64,000 nucleotides of DNA from Deltaproteobacteria bacterium HGW-Deltaproteobacteria-18 (GCA_002841885.1 PHBE01000014.1:36531-100530); one strand, 5' to 3'; positions 26,753-41,980 are shown, counted from the first letter of the stretch. Numbers and translations are program-made. Notes: generated from the sequence alone by a model not told the origin.

Positions 26753-27838
26753 ATGGCCGGTTTTGAAGGCACCAAATGGGCTGATTTCCAGTCACGTTAC
26801 CTGCTCCAGGGCAAGTCCCTCGCCATGGTTCCCATGGCGGACAAGGTCCCTGCGGTGTCCCGCTCCATTCATTACGGGCTCTGTCTGGCCTTCGAAGGCA
26901 TCCGCTACTTCGTCGGCCCGGCCGAGGACGGCAGCCTGCATGTCCAATTTCTGAATCTGCACAAGAATCTGCAGCGTTTCCGCCGCTCCATCTCCTTCAA
27001 CCTGGGCGCGGCCCAGCAGGCCCTTGTGCCCTCGGAAGAGGAGCTGGAGGCGATGATCCTGCACTACCTGCGCAGTCCGGAGCTGGCCGGTTTCATTCAG
27101 TACATGGGAGAATCCGGCGGACAGGGCTACCTGCGTCCCTTCACCGTGGACGAGTCCCAGTCCATCGGCGTGACCTTTCCCGAGAGCCCGTCCATCCGCA
27201 TGGTCACCTGCACCTATGACCGCTACATGGGCGAGCCCTTCAGCGGCGTGGTAGTGCCGGGCCTGGTGCGGGCCGTGGGGGCCAACGGCACGGGCAACCT
27301 GAAGCTCGGTGTCAACTATCTCTTGAGCGTCAAGGCCGTGGACGAAGCCCGTACCATCCTGCCCGAGGCCACCTCGGCCCTGTTTCTGGACGATCGCCTG
27401 GACCTGCCCCTGCGCGACCGGCACGTCACGGAGTGGGATTCCTCCTGCTGTCTCATCGCCCTGACAGACGGCACAGTGGTGAAAATCCCCGAAAGTCCGC
27501 TCATCCTGCCATCGGTCACGATCCAGGGCATCTGCGCCATCCTGCGCGAATCGGGGGTGAACGTGGAAGAGCGCGACATGACCTACGGCGAACTCATGGC
27601 CCGGGCCGAAGCCGGAGAGATCGCAGCCATCGCCTCCATCGGCACGGCGGGCATCCTGAACCGCGCCCAGCGGCTGGTCATGGTCGATGAGAACAACGCG
27701 CCCTGCACGGAAATGCGCGCCCAGACCGACCATCCCCTGTACCAGGCCTTGGGCCGCGCCCGGCAGACATACTGGGAAATCTACCAGGACAAGGCTCCGG
27801 TGCCGCAAGGCATGGTCCTGCAAAGCTACCTGATTTAA
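26753..27838 (+). CDS. Class IV aminotransferase (branched-chain aminotransferase-like)
   Basis: The protein has 361 residues with the fold-type IV layout: H-Y-G-L-C-L-A-F-E-G-I-R-Y near residue 40, and the PLP lysine region G-N-L-K-L-G-V-N-Y. Later segments correspond to the substrate and phosphate loops (T-I-Q-G-I-C-A-I-L). It is longer than and clearly different from the ilvE at 15399, and closer in length to type II BCATs. Substrate specificity is uncertain. A GGGAGG precedes the ATG. Confidence 0.85.
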   Translation: MAGFEGTKWADFQSRYLLQGKSLAMVPMADKVPAVSRSIHYGLCLAFEGIRYFVGPAEDGSLHVQFLNLHKNLQRFRRSISFNLGAAQQALVPSEEELEAMILHYLRSPELAGFIQYMGESGGQGYLRPFTVDESQSIGVTFPESPSIRMVTCTYDRYMGEPFSGVVVPGLVRAVGANGTGNLKLGVNYLLSVKAVDEARTILPEATSALFLDDRLDLPLRDRHVTEWDSSCCLIALTDGTVVKIPESPLILPSVTIQGICAILRESGVNVEERDMTYGELMARAEAGEIAAIASIGTAGILNRAQRLVMVDENNAPCTEMRAQTDHPLYQALGRARQTYWEIYQDKAPVPQGMVLQSYLI

Positions 27839-27859
27839 CGGGAGACTGCCGCCCGCCTG

Positions 27860-27888
27860 TTGACATCGGGCCCCGGACCCCATATCAG
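27860..27888 (+). promoter_or_regulatory. Promoter of tRNA-Ala
   Basis: TTGACA (27860-27865), a 17-base spacer and TATCAG (27883-27888) end 14 bases before the mature tRNA 5' end. Confidence 0.6.
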
Positions 27889-27901
27889 GCTTTCCACGTT
27901 C

Positions 27902-27977
27902 GGGGATGTAGCTCAGCTGGGAGAGCGCTGCGTTCGCAATGCAGAGGCCAGGAGTTCGATCCTCCTCATCTCCACCA
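27902..27977 (+). tRNA. tRNA-Ala(CGC)
   Basis: It has the acceptor stem GGGGATG/CATCTCC with one G-U pair, anticodon stem CTGCG/TGCAG, loop TTCGCAA (anticodon CGC), a T arm with TTCGATC and an encoded 3' ACCA. A terminator follows. Confidence 0.95.
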
Positions 27978-27987
27978 AAGAAATCAA

Positions 27988-28024
27988 GGGGTTAGATGTT
28001 AAAATCTAACCCCTCTTTCTTTTC
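27988..28024 (+). terminator. Rho-independent terminator of tRNA-Ala
   Basis: The perfect 10-bp stem GGGGTTAGAT/ATCTAACCCC has a 6-base loop and is followed by TCTTTCTTTTCT, starting 11 bases after the tRNA. Confidence 0.92.
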
Positions 28025-28465
28025 TGAAATATGTCTCCCCGCACCCTGCGAACGCTCCAGACGACAGACAATGAGTAAATACGAGCCCTTCTTGTCAGCG
28101 CGCCGCATGAAAGGGCTGCGTCTGTTTTCCAGGCACACCGATTTGCGGCATCACCGTTTGACCCACTCGTTCCCTTCCTTGCGATTGTTTCAAGACTCAT
28201 CGTGCCGATTCTTGAACCGCGGGTTCGGGGACCCTTTTCTGCACTACAGAAAACCAAGGGCCGGATATTGATCCCGGCTTTTTTTTCGACGTCTTGACTG
28301 AAATAAATCGCCAGTTGATTGATATTTTCCGAAAATGATGAAACAAACTCGAATGCTGATCTTCCCGGCATGGGTCTTGAATCGGTTTTCGCATCATTAT
28401 TTTGGTCTCATTCATGAAAACCGGTCGCCGGGCGGCCACTTCACACCACAACCTGCGAGTCGCGG
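28025..28465. other. Intergenic region upstream of the kinase cluster
   Basis: These 440 bases lie between the tRNA-Ala terminator and the first hybrid kinase. I see no supportable gene: the short frames have no ribosome binding site and no family character. An AT-rich patch at about 28280-28345 may hold the promoter of the kinase, but no consensus pair with good spacing was found. Confidence 0.6.
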
Positions 28466-31360
<2,895 letters not shown>

Positions 31361-31466
31361 TCCTTTCACTTTCGATCGGCGGATTTCTTGTCAGAAACAT
31401 TATGTCCCCGCCTTCTGGCTCCCGGAGCATATTGCGGCACACGACATAGTGTGACAAAAAAAAGTT

Positions 31467-32465
31467 ATGAGCCGCATAATCCTGTCCACCCTTCTTCTGT
31501 CACTCTTCATGGCAGTCTCTCCCATCTCCGTCGGGGCAGGGGCAGATACCGGCGGGAAGATTCTGGTCGTGCACAGCTACGACCGCGGGTTCGCCTGGAC
31601 CGCAGACATCCATGACGCTCTGGAACGGATGCTGTCCAGGCACCGGATAGAACTGCGCACCGTGTTCATGGACGCCAACATCAACCGCGACGAAGCCAGT
31701 CTTACGGCTGCAGGGCAGAAAGCGGCCGAACTGATGAGCACCTTCAGGCCGGATGTGGTCATCACCAGCGACGACGATGCACAGCAGTATTTCGCGGCGC
31801 GGTTTGCAGGCGACAGCTCGGCCCCGGCCTTTGTTTTCTGCGGGGTCAATCAGGACCCGGCGCGATACGGCTATCCCGCGATCAACGTCACGGGCATCGT
31901 CGAGGAGCTCGCCTGGAGCGATAGCCTGAAGTTGCTGCACCGCCTGAGCCCCGGCATCCGCAGGGTCGTGGTGCTCCTGGACTCCAGGACCTCAAGCCTG
32001 GCAGGGGTCCGTCCGATGCGCGCCTCCACTCCGGAAGGCATCGAAGCCGAATGGATCATCGTCGACACCTATGAAAAATGGCGACAGCTGGTTGACTCCA
32101 GCAGTGCAACCCACGACGCCCTGGCCATCATGACCTACCACAGCCTGACCGATGCCGAAGGCCGGATCGTCCCGAGCCAGGAAGTCATGCGCTGGACCCA
32201 GGAGCATGCAAACATCCCCTCCCTGGGATTTTTCGACTACACCGTCGCCGACGGAGCCCTCTGCGGCGTGATCCAGACCGGATTCGAACATGGCACCCTG
32301 GCGGCTGACATGGCCCTGCGCATCCTGAACGGCGAACGCGCCGGAGACATCCCCATCGTCACTAAAACGCGGGGGCTGACCATGTTCAACCTGAAAGCTG
32401 CCAGAAAACTGCGCATAGAAATCCCGGAAAATCTCCTTCAGGAGGCCGTGGCACTTGTGGAATAA
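31467..32465 (+). CDS. Periplasmic ABC-type substrate-binding protein (ABC_sub_bind-like)
   Basis: The protein has 332 residues with an N-terminal signal peptide (hydrophobic about 4-22, cleavage likely near G-A-G-A). The periplasmic fold follows with I-L-V-V-H-S-Y-D-R-G near residue 32 and V-F-C-G-V-N-Q-D in the middle. No transporter permease or ATPase is nearby. The C-terminus overlaps the next gene by 11 bases. That gene's own N-terminal domain is homologous to this protein (I-L-V-I-H-S-Y-N-P-G; I-F-C-G-V-N-N-F). It probably serves as a ligand-binding partner of the sensor rather than of a transporter. The ribosome binding site is weak. Confidence 0.85.
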   Translation: MSRIILSTLLLSLFMAVSPISVGAGADTGGKILVVHSYDRGFAWTADIHDALERMLSRHRIELRTVFMDANINRDEASLTAAGQKAAELMSTFRPDVVITSDDDAQQYFAARFAGDSSAPAFVFCGVNQDPARYGYPAINVTGIVEELAWSDSLKLLHRLSPGIRRVVVLLDSRTSSLAGVRPMRASTPEGIEAEWIIVDTYEKWRQLVDSSSATHDALAIMTYHSLTDAEGRIVPSQEVMRWTQEHANIPSLGFFDYTVADGALCGVIQTGFEHGTLAADMALRILNGERAGDIPIVTKTRGLTMFNLKAARKLRIEIPENLLQEAVALVE

Positions 32466-34731
32466 AGCCTTTTCCCTGCTGGCCGTGCTACTGGCCCTGA
32501 GCACTCTGTGCGCACAGGCCCGGACCGTCCCCAATATTCTGGTCATTCATTCCTACAATCCGGGGCTGAGCTGGACCGACGACATACACCAGGGCATCGT
32601 CCAGACCCTGACCGACTCCGGGAAGCCCTGGTCGATCAGCACCGAATACCTGGACGCCAAGCGCTATCCCGGGGAGCACATGCTCCGGATGCAATCGGAA
32701 CTGGTCGCCATGCACGTACGCGGCCACACCGTGGATGCGGTGATCGTCTCCGACGATGCGGCGTTCGGCTTTGTCCTGCAAAACCGCGAAGAACTCTTTA
32801 AAGACGTGCCCGTAATCTTCTGCGGCGTGAACAATTTCCAGCCGGAGATGTTTGGCGGCGCACAGGGCATCACGGGCGTATCGGAAATAATCTCCGTACG
32901 CGAGACCCTGGACGCGGCCCTGGCCCTGCACCCCGACACGCGCAACGTGGTCGTCATCGGAGGCTCGGCCTCCAGCACGGACAGATCAAACCGCAGCCAG
33001 TTTCTGCGGCTCATGCCATCATATGCCGGACGGTTGCGCTTCCACTTCTGGCAGGACATCCCCACCCCCGCCCTGCTGGAAAAAATCTCGGCCTTGAGTC
33101 CAAAAACCCTTGTCTTCCTGGCCAACGCCATTGCCGGGATGGATGGGCGCATGCTCGACTTCGGCCCCAGCGTGGCCCTGATCCGGGCCAACACGCAGAG
33201 CCCGATCTACGGATTCTGGGATTTCTTTCTGGGGCACGGCATCGTGGGCGGCAAACTGGTCAACGGGGCCGAGCACGGCAGAATCGCGGCCAGGATGGCC
33301 CTGCAAATCCTGGATGGAGCCGCGCCTTCAGATCTGCCCGTGGTCCGGGAAGTGGCCAACCGATTCTTCTTCGACCACCGGGAGCTGATCCGCTTCAACC
33401 TTGACGAAAAGGCCTTGCCCGAAGGTTCCGTCATCGTGCATCGGCCCCGAAGCATCTTCGAGGCCAACAAACGGCTCTTCCTGATCTTCGGCAGCATCGT
33501 CATCGCCTTGCTCGTCATCATCATTTCCCTGGCGCTGGTCGTGCACATCCGCAAGCAGACCCTTCTGGAACTGCAATCGGCCCGGCGCAAGGCCGAGGAG
33601 GCCAACGAAGCCAAAAGTCTTTTTCTGGCGCACATGAGCCACGAAATCCGCACTCCCCTGACCGGGATCATGGGCCTGGCCGAACTGACGCTCGGCAATC
33701 CAGGCAGCCAGAACATGCAGGAATATCTGGCCCTTATCCGCCAGTCCGGACAAAACCTGCTGCACATCATCAACGACATCCTCGATTTCTCGAAAGTCGA
33801 AGCCGGCAAGATCGAGTTTCAAAACACCAGTTTCGACGTCCGCAGCATGCTTGAGGCCACCATTGCCTTCTTCGATACCGGCCTCAAGGACAAGGATGTC
33901 ACCCTGTCCCTTGTGCTTGCCCAGGACCTGCCCGGGATCGTGCTCGGCGATGAAAACAGGATCCGTCAGATTTTCTTCAACCTGGTGGGCAATGCGGTCA
34001 AATTCACCGAAAAGGGAAATATAGAACTGCGCCTGACAGGCCTGACCTGCGAAAGTAAAAGCGCACGCATGATGCTGGAATTTGAAATATCCGATACCGG
34101 ATGCGGGATCCCTGCGGACAAGCTGGACAGCATCTTCGAGCGCTTCACCCAGGCGGCGCGCTTTCCGACCAGAGCCTATCAGGGCACGGGGCTCGGACTG
34201 GCCATCGTCAAGCAGCTCATCGAAGCCATGGGCGGCTTTATCAGGGTGCAAAGCACGGAAGGGACGGGGACCACCTTCTGCTTCGGCTTTCCGGTCGAAC
34301 GGACGCTGCCGGAAGAGGCGGCGCAAGGTCCGGCGCAGGATGGAGAGCCCAGGGTGCAGGAGTTGTCCGTACTGGTCGCCGAGGACAATCCGATCAACCG
34401 GCTCTTCCTGCAAAAATCCCTGGAAAAGCTCGGACACCGGGTCATCTGCGCCACCAACGGCCAGGAAGCTCTCGATCTTCTGGACACCGAGACCGTGGAA
34501 TGCGTGCTCATGGACATCCAGATGCCGGTCATGGACGGAAGCCTGGCCACACGGTACATACGAGACAGATTCGGACACGAGCTGCCCGTAATCGCCCTCA
34601 CCGCCCATGCCCTGCAGGGAGACAGGGAAAAATACCTGAAGGAAGGGTTTGACGAATACCTGGCCAAGCCCATCTCCATCAAGGATCTGACCAGGATCAT
34701 TGAACACGCATGCGGCAAGAATACACCGTAA
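32455..34731 (+). CDS. Hybrid histidine kinase with periplasmic substrate-binding domain
   Basis: The protein has 758 residues from a TTG start with AGGAGG 9 bases upstream, overlapping the preceding stop by 11 bases. The signal segment spans 1 to about 22, and the periplasmic ABC_sub_bind-like domain about 25-320. One membrane helix follows at about 340-365. The HisKA box has H396 ([10 protein letters not shown]). The HATPase lies around 495-615 (D-T-G-C-G-I-P; G-T-G-L-G-L-A-I), and the receiver has D687 (L-M-D-I-Q-M-P-V-M-D-G). The sensor domain is a diverged copy of the protein encoded just upstream. The TTG start and overlap point to translational coupling and a fixed ratio. Confidence 0.92.
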   Translation: MWNKAFSLLAVLLALSTLCAQARTVPNILVIHSYNPGLSWTDDIHQGIVQTLTDSGKPWSISTEYLDAKRYPGEHMLRMQSELVAMHVRGHTVDAVIVSDDAAFGFVLQNREELFKDVPVIFCGVNNFQPEMFGGAQGITGVSEIISVRETLDAALALHPDTRNVVVIGGSASSTDRSNRSQFLRLMPSYAGRLRFHFWQDIPTPALLEKISALSPKTLVFLANAIAGMDGRMLDFGPSVALIRANTQSPIYGFWDFFLGHGIVGGKLVNGAEHGRIAARMALQILDGAAPSDLPVVREVANRFFFDHRELIRFNLDEKALPEGSVIVHRPRSIFEANKRLFLIFGSIVIALLVIIISLALVVHIRKQTLLELQSARRKAEEANEAKSLFLAHMSHEIRTPLTGIMGLAELTLGNPGSQNMQEYLALIRQSGQNLLHIINDILDFSKVEAGKIEFQNTSFDVRSMLEATIAFFDTGLKDKDVTLSLVLAQDLPGIVLGDENRIRQIFFNLVGNAVKFTEKGNIELRLTGLTCESKSARMMLEFEISDTGCGIPADKLDSIFERFTQAARFPTRAYQGTGLGLAIVKQLIEAMGGFIRVQSTEGTGTTFCFGFPVERTLPEEAAQGPAQDGEPRVQELSVLVAEDNPINRLFLQKSLEKLGHRVICATNGQEALDLLDTETVECVLMDIQMPVMDGSLATRYIRDRFGHELPVIALTAHALQGDREKYLKEGFDEYLAKPISIKDLTRIIEHACGKNTP

Positions 34732-34773
34732 CCGGTCACCGCATCTCAGAACGCCGACACAAGCCGAGGTTTC

Positions 34774-37602
<2,829 letters not shown>

Positions 37603-37712
37603 CAGATCGCCATTTATGAACGGCCTGTGAATCTCTATTTTTTAACAGTCAGTCAGACGCCTTTGATTCTGGTAGCCATCAAAGCGGGTGCCGTGGATCA
37701 CACCCGCGAGCC

Positions 37713-38087
37713 ATGACGGACATTTTCTCTTTGCAGAACGTCAAAAGCGCGATAGGGCGCGAAAAACACCAGCCCAAAAGGCCTCCCGTCAAAACCTTCA
37801 GCCAGGGTAAGCTGCCCATGCGACCCAAGATCAGAACCGGATACCCAGTCACCATCCACGGCCAGCCTTTCACCAAGGTCGGCATCGTCTGCGACGCGTC
37901 CGCCTACGACACGCGCAACACCGTGGAGGTGGTCTATGTGGACGCAGCCTTCAAGGCCCGGCGCACGATCGTGGCCTGGCGCGGTGACCGCTTCGAGTGG
38001 AGCGAACCGAGCTACCCCGGCGTCAACGTCGAAAACGACCCCGACTACGAACTCTACGTGACCACGGTCAAGAACGGCCGCTACTGA
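37713..38087 (+). CDS. Hypothetical protein
   Basis: The protein has 124 residues from the ATG at 37713, or 89 residues from the ATG at 37818, which has the better AGGG site 10 bases upstream. The conserved-looking part (R-T-G-Y-P-V-T-I-H-G-Q-P onward) is beta-rich and falls within the shorter form. No family is recognised, and there is no signal peptide or membrane helix. A hairpin (GCGGGTG/CACCCGC, 37683-37706) lies just before the first ATG. Its last 7 bases overlap the convergent molybdopterin gene. Confidence 0.65.
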   Translation: MTDIFSLQNVKSAIGREKHQPKRPPVKTFSQGKLPMRPKIRTGYPVTIHGQPFTKVGIVCDASAYDTRNTVEVVYVDAAFKARRTIVAWRGDRFEWSEPSYPGVNVENDPDYELYVTTVKNGRY

Positions 38088-39979
38088 TCCCGCTGCTCCA
38101 GGCGGCAGCGCTGCTCATAGTACGCGCCCGTCCCGCCCATGTCCGTCTCCACGAACCCGATGATGCGGTTCACCCCGCCGCCCGATTTGCCCCACGGCCC
38201 ACGCCGGTAGACCACGCAGTCCGGATGCATGGACTCGTCCGCCGCGAGCAGCACTTCAATCCGCCCCAGTTCCGTGACCAGCCAGCCCGCGCCGGGCGTG
38301 ATGCCAAGGGCCTCAAGGGTACGCGGATGCACGGTCACGACCGGCGATCCGCCCTGTTCTTCGGGCAGGATCTGGGAATGGACGAAGCGGCGGTTGATGA
38401 GCGTCAAAAGCTGCAGGGGATAGTCCTGCGAGTCCTCCACCGGCGGGTCCAGGCGGGGAGGCAGGCGGTAGAGGCCGTCCCCGTGCCCGAAGCGCAGGTT
38501 TTCGAAGGCCACGGCAGGGTGGTTGGAGCGCACGTATCCCGTGCGGCGCAGCTCTTCCAGGCTGGCGCCCAGGCTCGGGGAATCCAGCGCCTGGCGCAAG
38601 GCCGCCTCCGGCTCCGGCAGGACCACGGGAGGCGAAAGCCGTCCGCCAAGCTCGGACAAAATCTGATAATCCGTGCGCACCCCCTGCGGCGGCTCCACGG
38701 CCTTGGCGCTCCACTGCACGTATTCATGCAGGAAGGAACCCACGACATCCTCCTGCTCGAGCATGAGCGCCACCGGCAGGATCAGGTCCGCGACCTCGGC
38801 CGTGTCGGTCATGAAGGCATCGGCCACCACGACAAAATCGAGACCGGCCAGGGCCTCGGCTACAGCCGCAGCCTCCGGAAACTGATTGGCCGGATTGATG
38901 CACTCCACCCAGGCCATGCGCACGGGGGGATCGGCGCGGCGAAGCTCCCGGGCCAGATCGGGCATGAGCAGGGTCCGGCCATACGCCGTCTGCGCCTTCC
39001 AGGGCAGGACGAGATTGGCCATGGAGCTCAGGCCGAAATAGGCCCCGCCGCCGCTTCTGCCCACCTGCCCCGAGAGCATGGCCAGGGCGTTGATGAAACG
39101 CACGTTCTGGCCGCCGAATCGGTAGCGCTGCAGGCCCCAGCCCAGGAGCGTCGCCACGGGCAAAGGCCCGGCGTAATGGTCCGCCAGCAGCGCCACGTCC
39201 TCGGGCCTCGCCCCGCACCATTCCAGGAGCCTCGGCCCGGACTCGGCCAGCAGGTCCTCAAAACTCTCCGGCTCGTGGCAACCGGCCGCCACCTCGGGCG
39301 CGATGCCCTTGCGGCGCAGCACCTCGCGCAGCACGGCCGCGGCCAGGAAGCGGTCCGTTCCGGGTTTTACGCGCACGAAATGATCCGTGAAACCCTGGGC
39401 CGTGTCCTCTCCGGGCGCGATGGTCACCACCGGTACGCCTTTCTTGCGCAGGGCACGGGCCATGGCCGCAAGGTGCACGGAGCCCCGCGCCAGGTCGCGG
39501 CCCCAGTTGATGAGCGCCGAGGTGTTCAGGATGTCCGAAATGTCGTTGGTGCGCAGGCTGCCGAAGTCTTTCATGCACGCCTCTATCCCGGCCTCGTCGC
39601 ACAGTGACCCGTGCAGGCCGGAAGCCCCCAGTCTGCGAAAAAAGAGGTTCGAGAGCGCCTTGACCACGCCCCGGTTGCCCGAACCGCGCACATGCAGGAT
39701 GGAGCGGGGCTCGTCCCGGTACTGGCCGATCTTTTCAGCGCACAGTCCAAGGGCCTCGTCCCAGCCTATGTCCTGCCAGCGCCCGTCGACTTTGAGCCGG
39801 GGCGAGCGCAGGCGATGCGGACTGGCCAGGCGCCTGCGGTGCACGTCGAGTTTGGGACAGACAAAGCCACGCGTGAACGGATGGTCGGGATTGCCGCGCA
39901 GGCGCAGGCCGTCCCGCCCATTTTCGGCCACAAGGGAACAGGCATCGGGGCAATCGAGGGTGCAGGCGGTGATGGTCAT
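38081..39979 (-). CDS. Molybdopterin-dependent oxidoreductase (DMSO reductase superfamily), orphan
   Basis: The protein has 632 residues. A [4Fe-4S] motif is at the N-terminus (C-T-L-D-C-P-D-A-C then F-V-C-P-K-L-D). The Mo-bisPGD domains follow (G-S-G-N-R-G-V-V-K; I-N-W-G-R-D-L-A-R-G; L-S-G-Q-V-G-R-S-G-G-G-A-Y-F-G) and a C-terminal dinucleotide-binding barrel ends the protein. There is no twin-arginine signal, so it is cytoplasmic. No electron-transfer partner subunit is adjacent on either side. Family members act on oxyanions, formate or organic substrates; the reaction is unknown. It converges with, and overlaps by 7 bases, the hypothetical gene before it. Confidence 0.88.
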   Translation of the reverse strand: MTITACTLDCPDACSLVAENGRDGLRLRGNPDHPFTRGFVCPKLDVHRRRLASPHRLRSPRLKVDGRWQDIGWDEALGLCAEKIGQYRDEPRSILHVRGSGNRGVVKALSNLFFRRLGASGLHGSLCDEAGIEACMKDFGSLRTNDISDILNTSALINWGRDLARGSVHLAAMARALRKKGVPVVTIAPGEDTAQGFTDHFVRVKPGTDRFLAAAVLREVLRRKGIAPEVAAGCHEPESFEDLLAESGPRLLEWCGARPEDVALLADHYAGPLPVATLLGWGLQRYRFGGQNVRFINALAMLSGQVGRSGGGAYFGLSSMANLVLPWKAQTAYGRTLLMPDLARELRRADPPVRMAWVECINPANQFPEAAAVAEALAGLDFVVVADAFMTDTAEVADLILPVALMLEQEDVVGSFLHEYVQWSAKAVEPPQGVRTDYQILSELGGRLSPPVVLPEPEAALRQALDSPSLGASLEELRRTGYVRSNHPAVAFENLRFGHGDGLYRLPPRLDPPVEDSQDYPLQLLTLINRRFVHSQILPEEQGGSPVVTVHPRTLEALGITPGAGWLVTELGRIEVLLAADESMHPDCVVYRRGPWGKSGGGVNRIIGFVETDMGGTGAYYEQRCRLEQRDQ

Positions 39980-39991
39980 GTATTCTCCCTG

Positions 39992-40120
39992 GCAGGCCGC
40001 TGAAAAAACGGCAATCTGCTGCGTCAGCGAAACAATCCAGACCGCTTATGTATGCCATATACACCGCGCGTCCTGGATTGTTTCGCTTCCTTGCATCTCA
40101 CCATTTTTTCAGCGGCCTGC
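39992..40120. repeat. Nested palindromic element 1 (129 bp)
   Basis: The outer arms are a perfect 17-bp inverted repeat, GCAGGCCGCTGAAAAAA (39992-40008) and its complement (40104-40120). The inner arms are a perfect 15-bp inverted repeat, AGCGAAACAATCCAG (40026-40040) and its complement (40073-40087). The centre contains TATGTATGCCATATACA. It occupies most of the divergent spacer between the molybdopterin gene and umuD. The segment CTGCTGCGTCAGC between the arms resembles the matching part of element 2. Confidence 0.9.
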
Positions 40121-40200
40121 GAATTTTGAATTTTTCAAGCTGTCAACTCAGGATCGGCTACGTGTCCCCAATCGTGTTCGTTTCCGTCAGTGACAGTACT

Positions 40201-40212
40201 AACGCCAGCGTT
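40201..40212. promoter_or_regulatory. Short dyad AACGCCAGCGTT upstream of umuD
   Basis: A 5-bp inverted repeat with a 2-base centre lies 35 bases before the umuD start. Damage-inducible umuDC operons usually carry a LexA operator near this position. The sequence does not match a LexA box known to me, so this is only a candidate. Confidence 0.25.
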
Positions 40213-40246
40213 GACGGAAGCCAAGGCGGGAGGCAATGGTTCATGC

Positions 40247-40708
40247 ATGTCAAACCTTCTTCATCTGACTTCCCCGCGCCGCGAGCGCGTCGAAATCCTG
40301 GGCCGCGCCGTCACGGAACCAAGCCCCGGCACGCCCCTCTATCTGGATCGCATCTCGGCCGGCTTCCCCTCGCCGGCCGACGACTACATCGAAACCGCCC
40401 TGGACCTGAACACTTATCTGATCCGCAACCCCGCCGCCACATTCATGGTCCGCGTCAGCGGGGACTCCATGACCGGCGCAGGCATAAGCGACGGCGACGT
40501 CCTGGTCGTGGACCGCTCCGAAGAACCCGCCCACAGCAGGATCGTGGTCGCGGTGCTGGACGGCGAACTGACGGTCAAGCGCCTGGTCATGAAGGGGGGG
40601 CAGACCATGCTGGCCCCGGAAAACCCACGCTACAAACCCATCATCGTGAACGACGAACAGGATCTGCACGTCTGGGGCGTGGTCTCGGGCGTGGTACGGA
40701 AGCTCTAG
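40247..40708 (+). CDS. umuD: UmuD-like S24 family peptidase (translesion polymerase V subunit)
   Basis: The protein has 153 residues from the ATG at 40247. Features of UmuD/LexA-type self-cleaving proteins are an Ala-Gly cleavage site A38-G39 (I-S-A-G-F-P-S-P), the nucleophile S74 (V-S-G-D-S-M) and the general base K111 (L-T-V-K-R-L). There is no DNA-binding HTH, so it is UmuD rather than LexA. After RecA-stimulated cleavage UmuD' joins UmuC. GGGAGG lies 11 bases upstream. The stop codon directly abuts the umuC ATG. Confidence 0.93.
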   Translation: MSNLLHLTSPRRERVEILGRAVTEPSPGTPLYLDRISAGFPSPADDYIETALDLNTYLIRNPAATFMVRVSGDSMTGAGISDGDVLVVDRSEEPAHSRIVVAVLDGELTVKRLVMKGGQTMLAPENPRYKPIIVNDEQDLHVWGVVSGVVRKL

Positions 40709-41980
40709 ATGCGCGACTTCTACCTCATGGTCGACTGCAACAATTTCTACGCCTCCTGCGAGCGGGTCTTCGACCCCCGACTGGAGGGCAGGCCCGTGGT
40801 CGTGCTGTCCAACAACGACGGCTGCGTCATCGCCCGCTCCGGCGAGGCCAAGGCCCTAGGCATCGTCATGGGCGAACCGGCCTACAAGCGGGAGGCATTC
40901 TTCACCCGCAACGGCGTGCACGTCTTCTCTTCCAACTACGCCCTCTACGGGGACATGTCCGCACGGGTCATGCAGACGCTGACGCGGTTCGCGGACGAGA
41001 CGGAAGTCTATTCCATCGACGAATGCTTTCTGCTGCTGCGGGGTTTGAGCGCCTCCTCCCTGCTGCAGACCGCCCGCGAAATCCGCCACACGGTGCGGCA
41101 GTGGACCGGTATCCCGGTCTGTGTAGGCATCGCCCGAACCAAGACCCTGGCCAAGATCGCCAACCGGCTGGCCAAGAAGGAAAGCAGGGACGGGGTACGC
41201 CTGCTGGAGGACGATGAAGACATAAACGAGGTTCTGCAGGGTCTCGAAACAGGGGACGTATGGGGCATCGGCCGCAAAAACGCGCAGCGCCTCAGTGCCT
41301 GCGGGGTGCGCACCGCTCTGGACCTTAAAGGTCAGGACGACGACTGGATCCGCCGCCACCTGACCGTGACCGGCCTGCGCACCGTGCTGGAGCTGCGCCA
41401 GACCCCGTGCATCGCCCTGGAGGAGACCCCTCCCCCGGCCAGATCGCTGGTCTGCTCGCGCTCTTTTGGCACACGCATCGAGAGCCTGGACAGCCTGGAG
41501 GAGGCGGTCTCGGCCTACGTGCAGCGGGCCGGGGAAAAATTGCGCCGCAAGGGTCTGGTGGCCGCGGCCGTGCAGGTCTTTGTGGAAACGAACCGCTTTC
41601 AGCCGGGCCCCCAGTACACCGGGAGTCGCTGCCGCGCCCTGCCCGCCCCCACGGCCAACACCCTTGACCTGCATGGCCCGGCCCTTGAAATCCTGCGCGA
41701 GATCCACAAGCCGGGATACAGATACCAAAAGGCGGGCGTGATTCTCCTGGACCTCTCCCCGGCCTCGGGCCGCCAGCTCTCCTTCCTGGAGCCCCATGGG
41801 GAGGAAAAAACCCGCCGCGACGCGCTCATGCTGGCCATGGACCGGATCAACACCGTCCACGGCCGGGGCACCCTGACCCTGGCCGCCTCGGGCCAGGGGA
41901 AAAAGGAATGGCACATGCGCCAGGAACGGCGATCACCGAGCTATACCACGTCCTGGGCCGAACTCCCCGTAGCCCGCTGA
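40709..41980 (+). CDS. umuC: UmuC-like Y-family DNA polymerase (Pol V catalytic subunit)
   Basis: The protein has 423 residues, a normal UmuC length. Catalytic carboxylates are visible in the N-terminal [11 protein letters not shown] and in Y-S-I-D-E-C-F-L. The finger motif [19 protein letters not shown], HhH motifs and a little-finger domain follow. It copies damaged DNA with low fidelity. It is coupled to umuD with no gap. The stop codon touches the left arm of palindromic element 2. Confidence 0.96.
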   Translation: MRDFYLMVDCNNFYASCERVFDPRLEGRPVVVLSNNDGCVIARSGEAKALGIVMGEPAYKREAFFTRNGVHVFSSNYALYGDMSARVMQTLTRFADETEVYSIDECFLLLRGLSASSLLQTAREIRHTVRQWTGIPVCVGIARTKTLAKIANRLAKKESRDGVRLLEDDEDINEVLQGLETGDVWGIGRKNAQRLSACGVRTALDLKGQDDDWIRRHLTVTGLRTVLELRQTPCIALEETPPPARSLVCSRSFGTRIESLDSLEEAVSAYVQRAGEKLRRKGLVAAAVQVFVETNRFQPGPQYTGSRCRALPAPTANTLDLHGPALEILREIHKPGYRYQKAGVILLDLSPASGRQLSFLEPHGEEKTRRDALMLAMDRINTVHGRGTLTLAASGQGKKEWHMRQERRSPSYTTSWAELPVAR

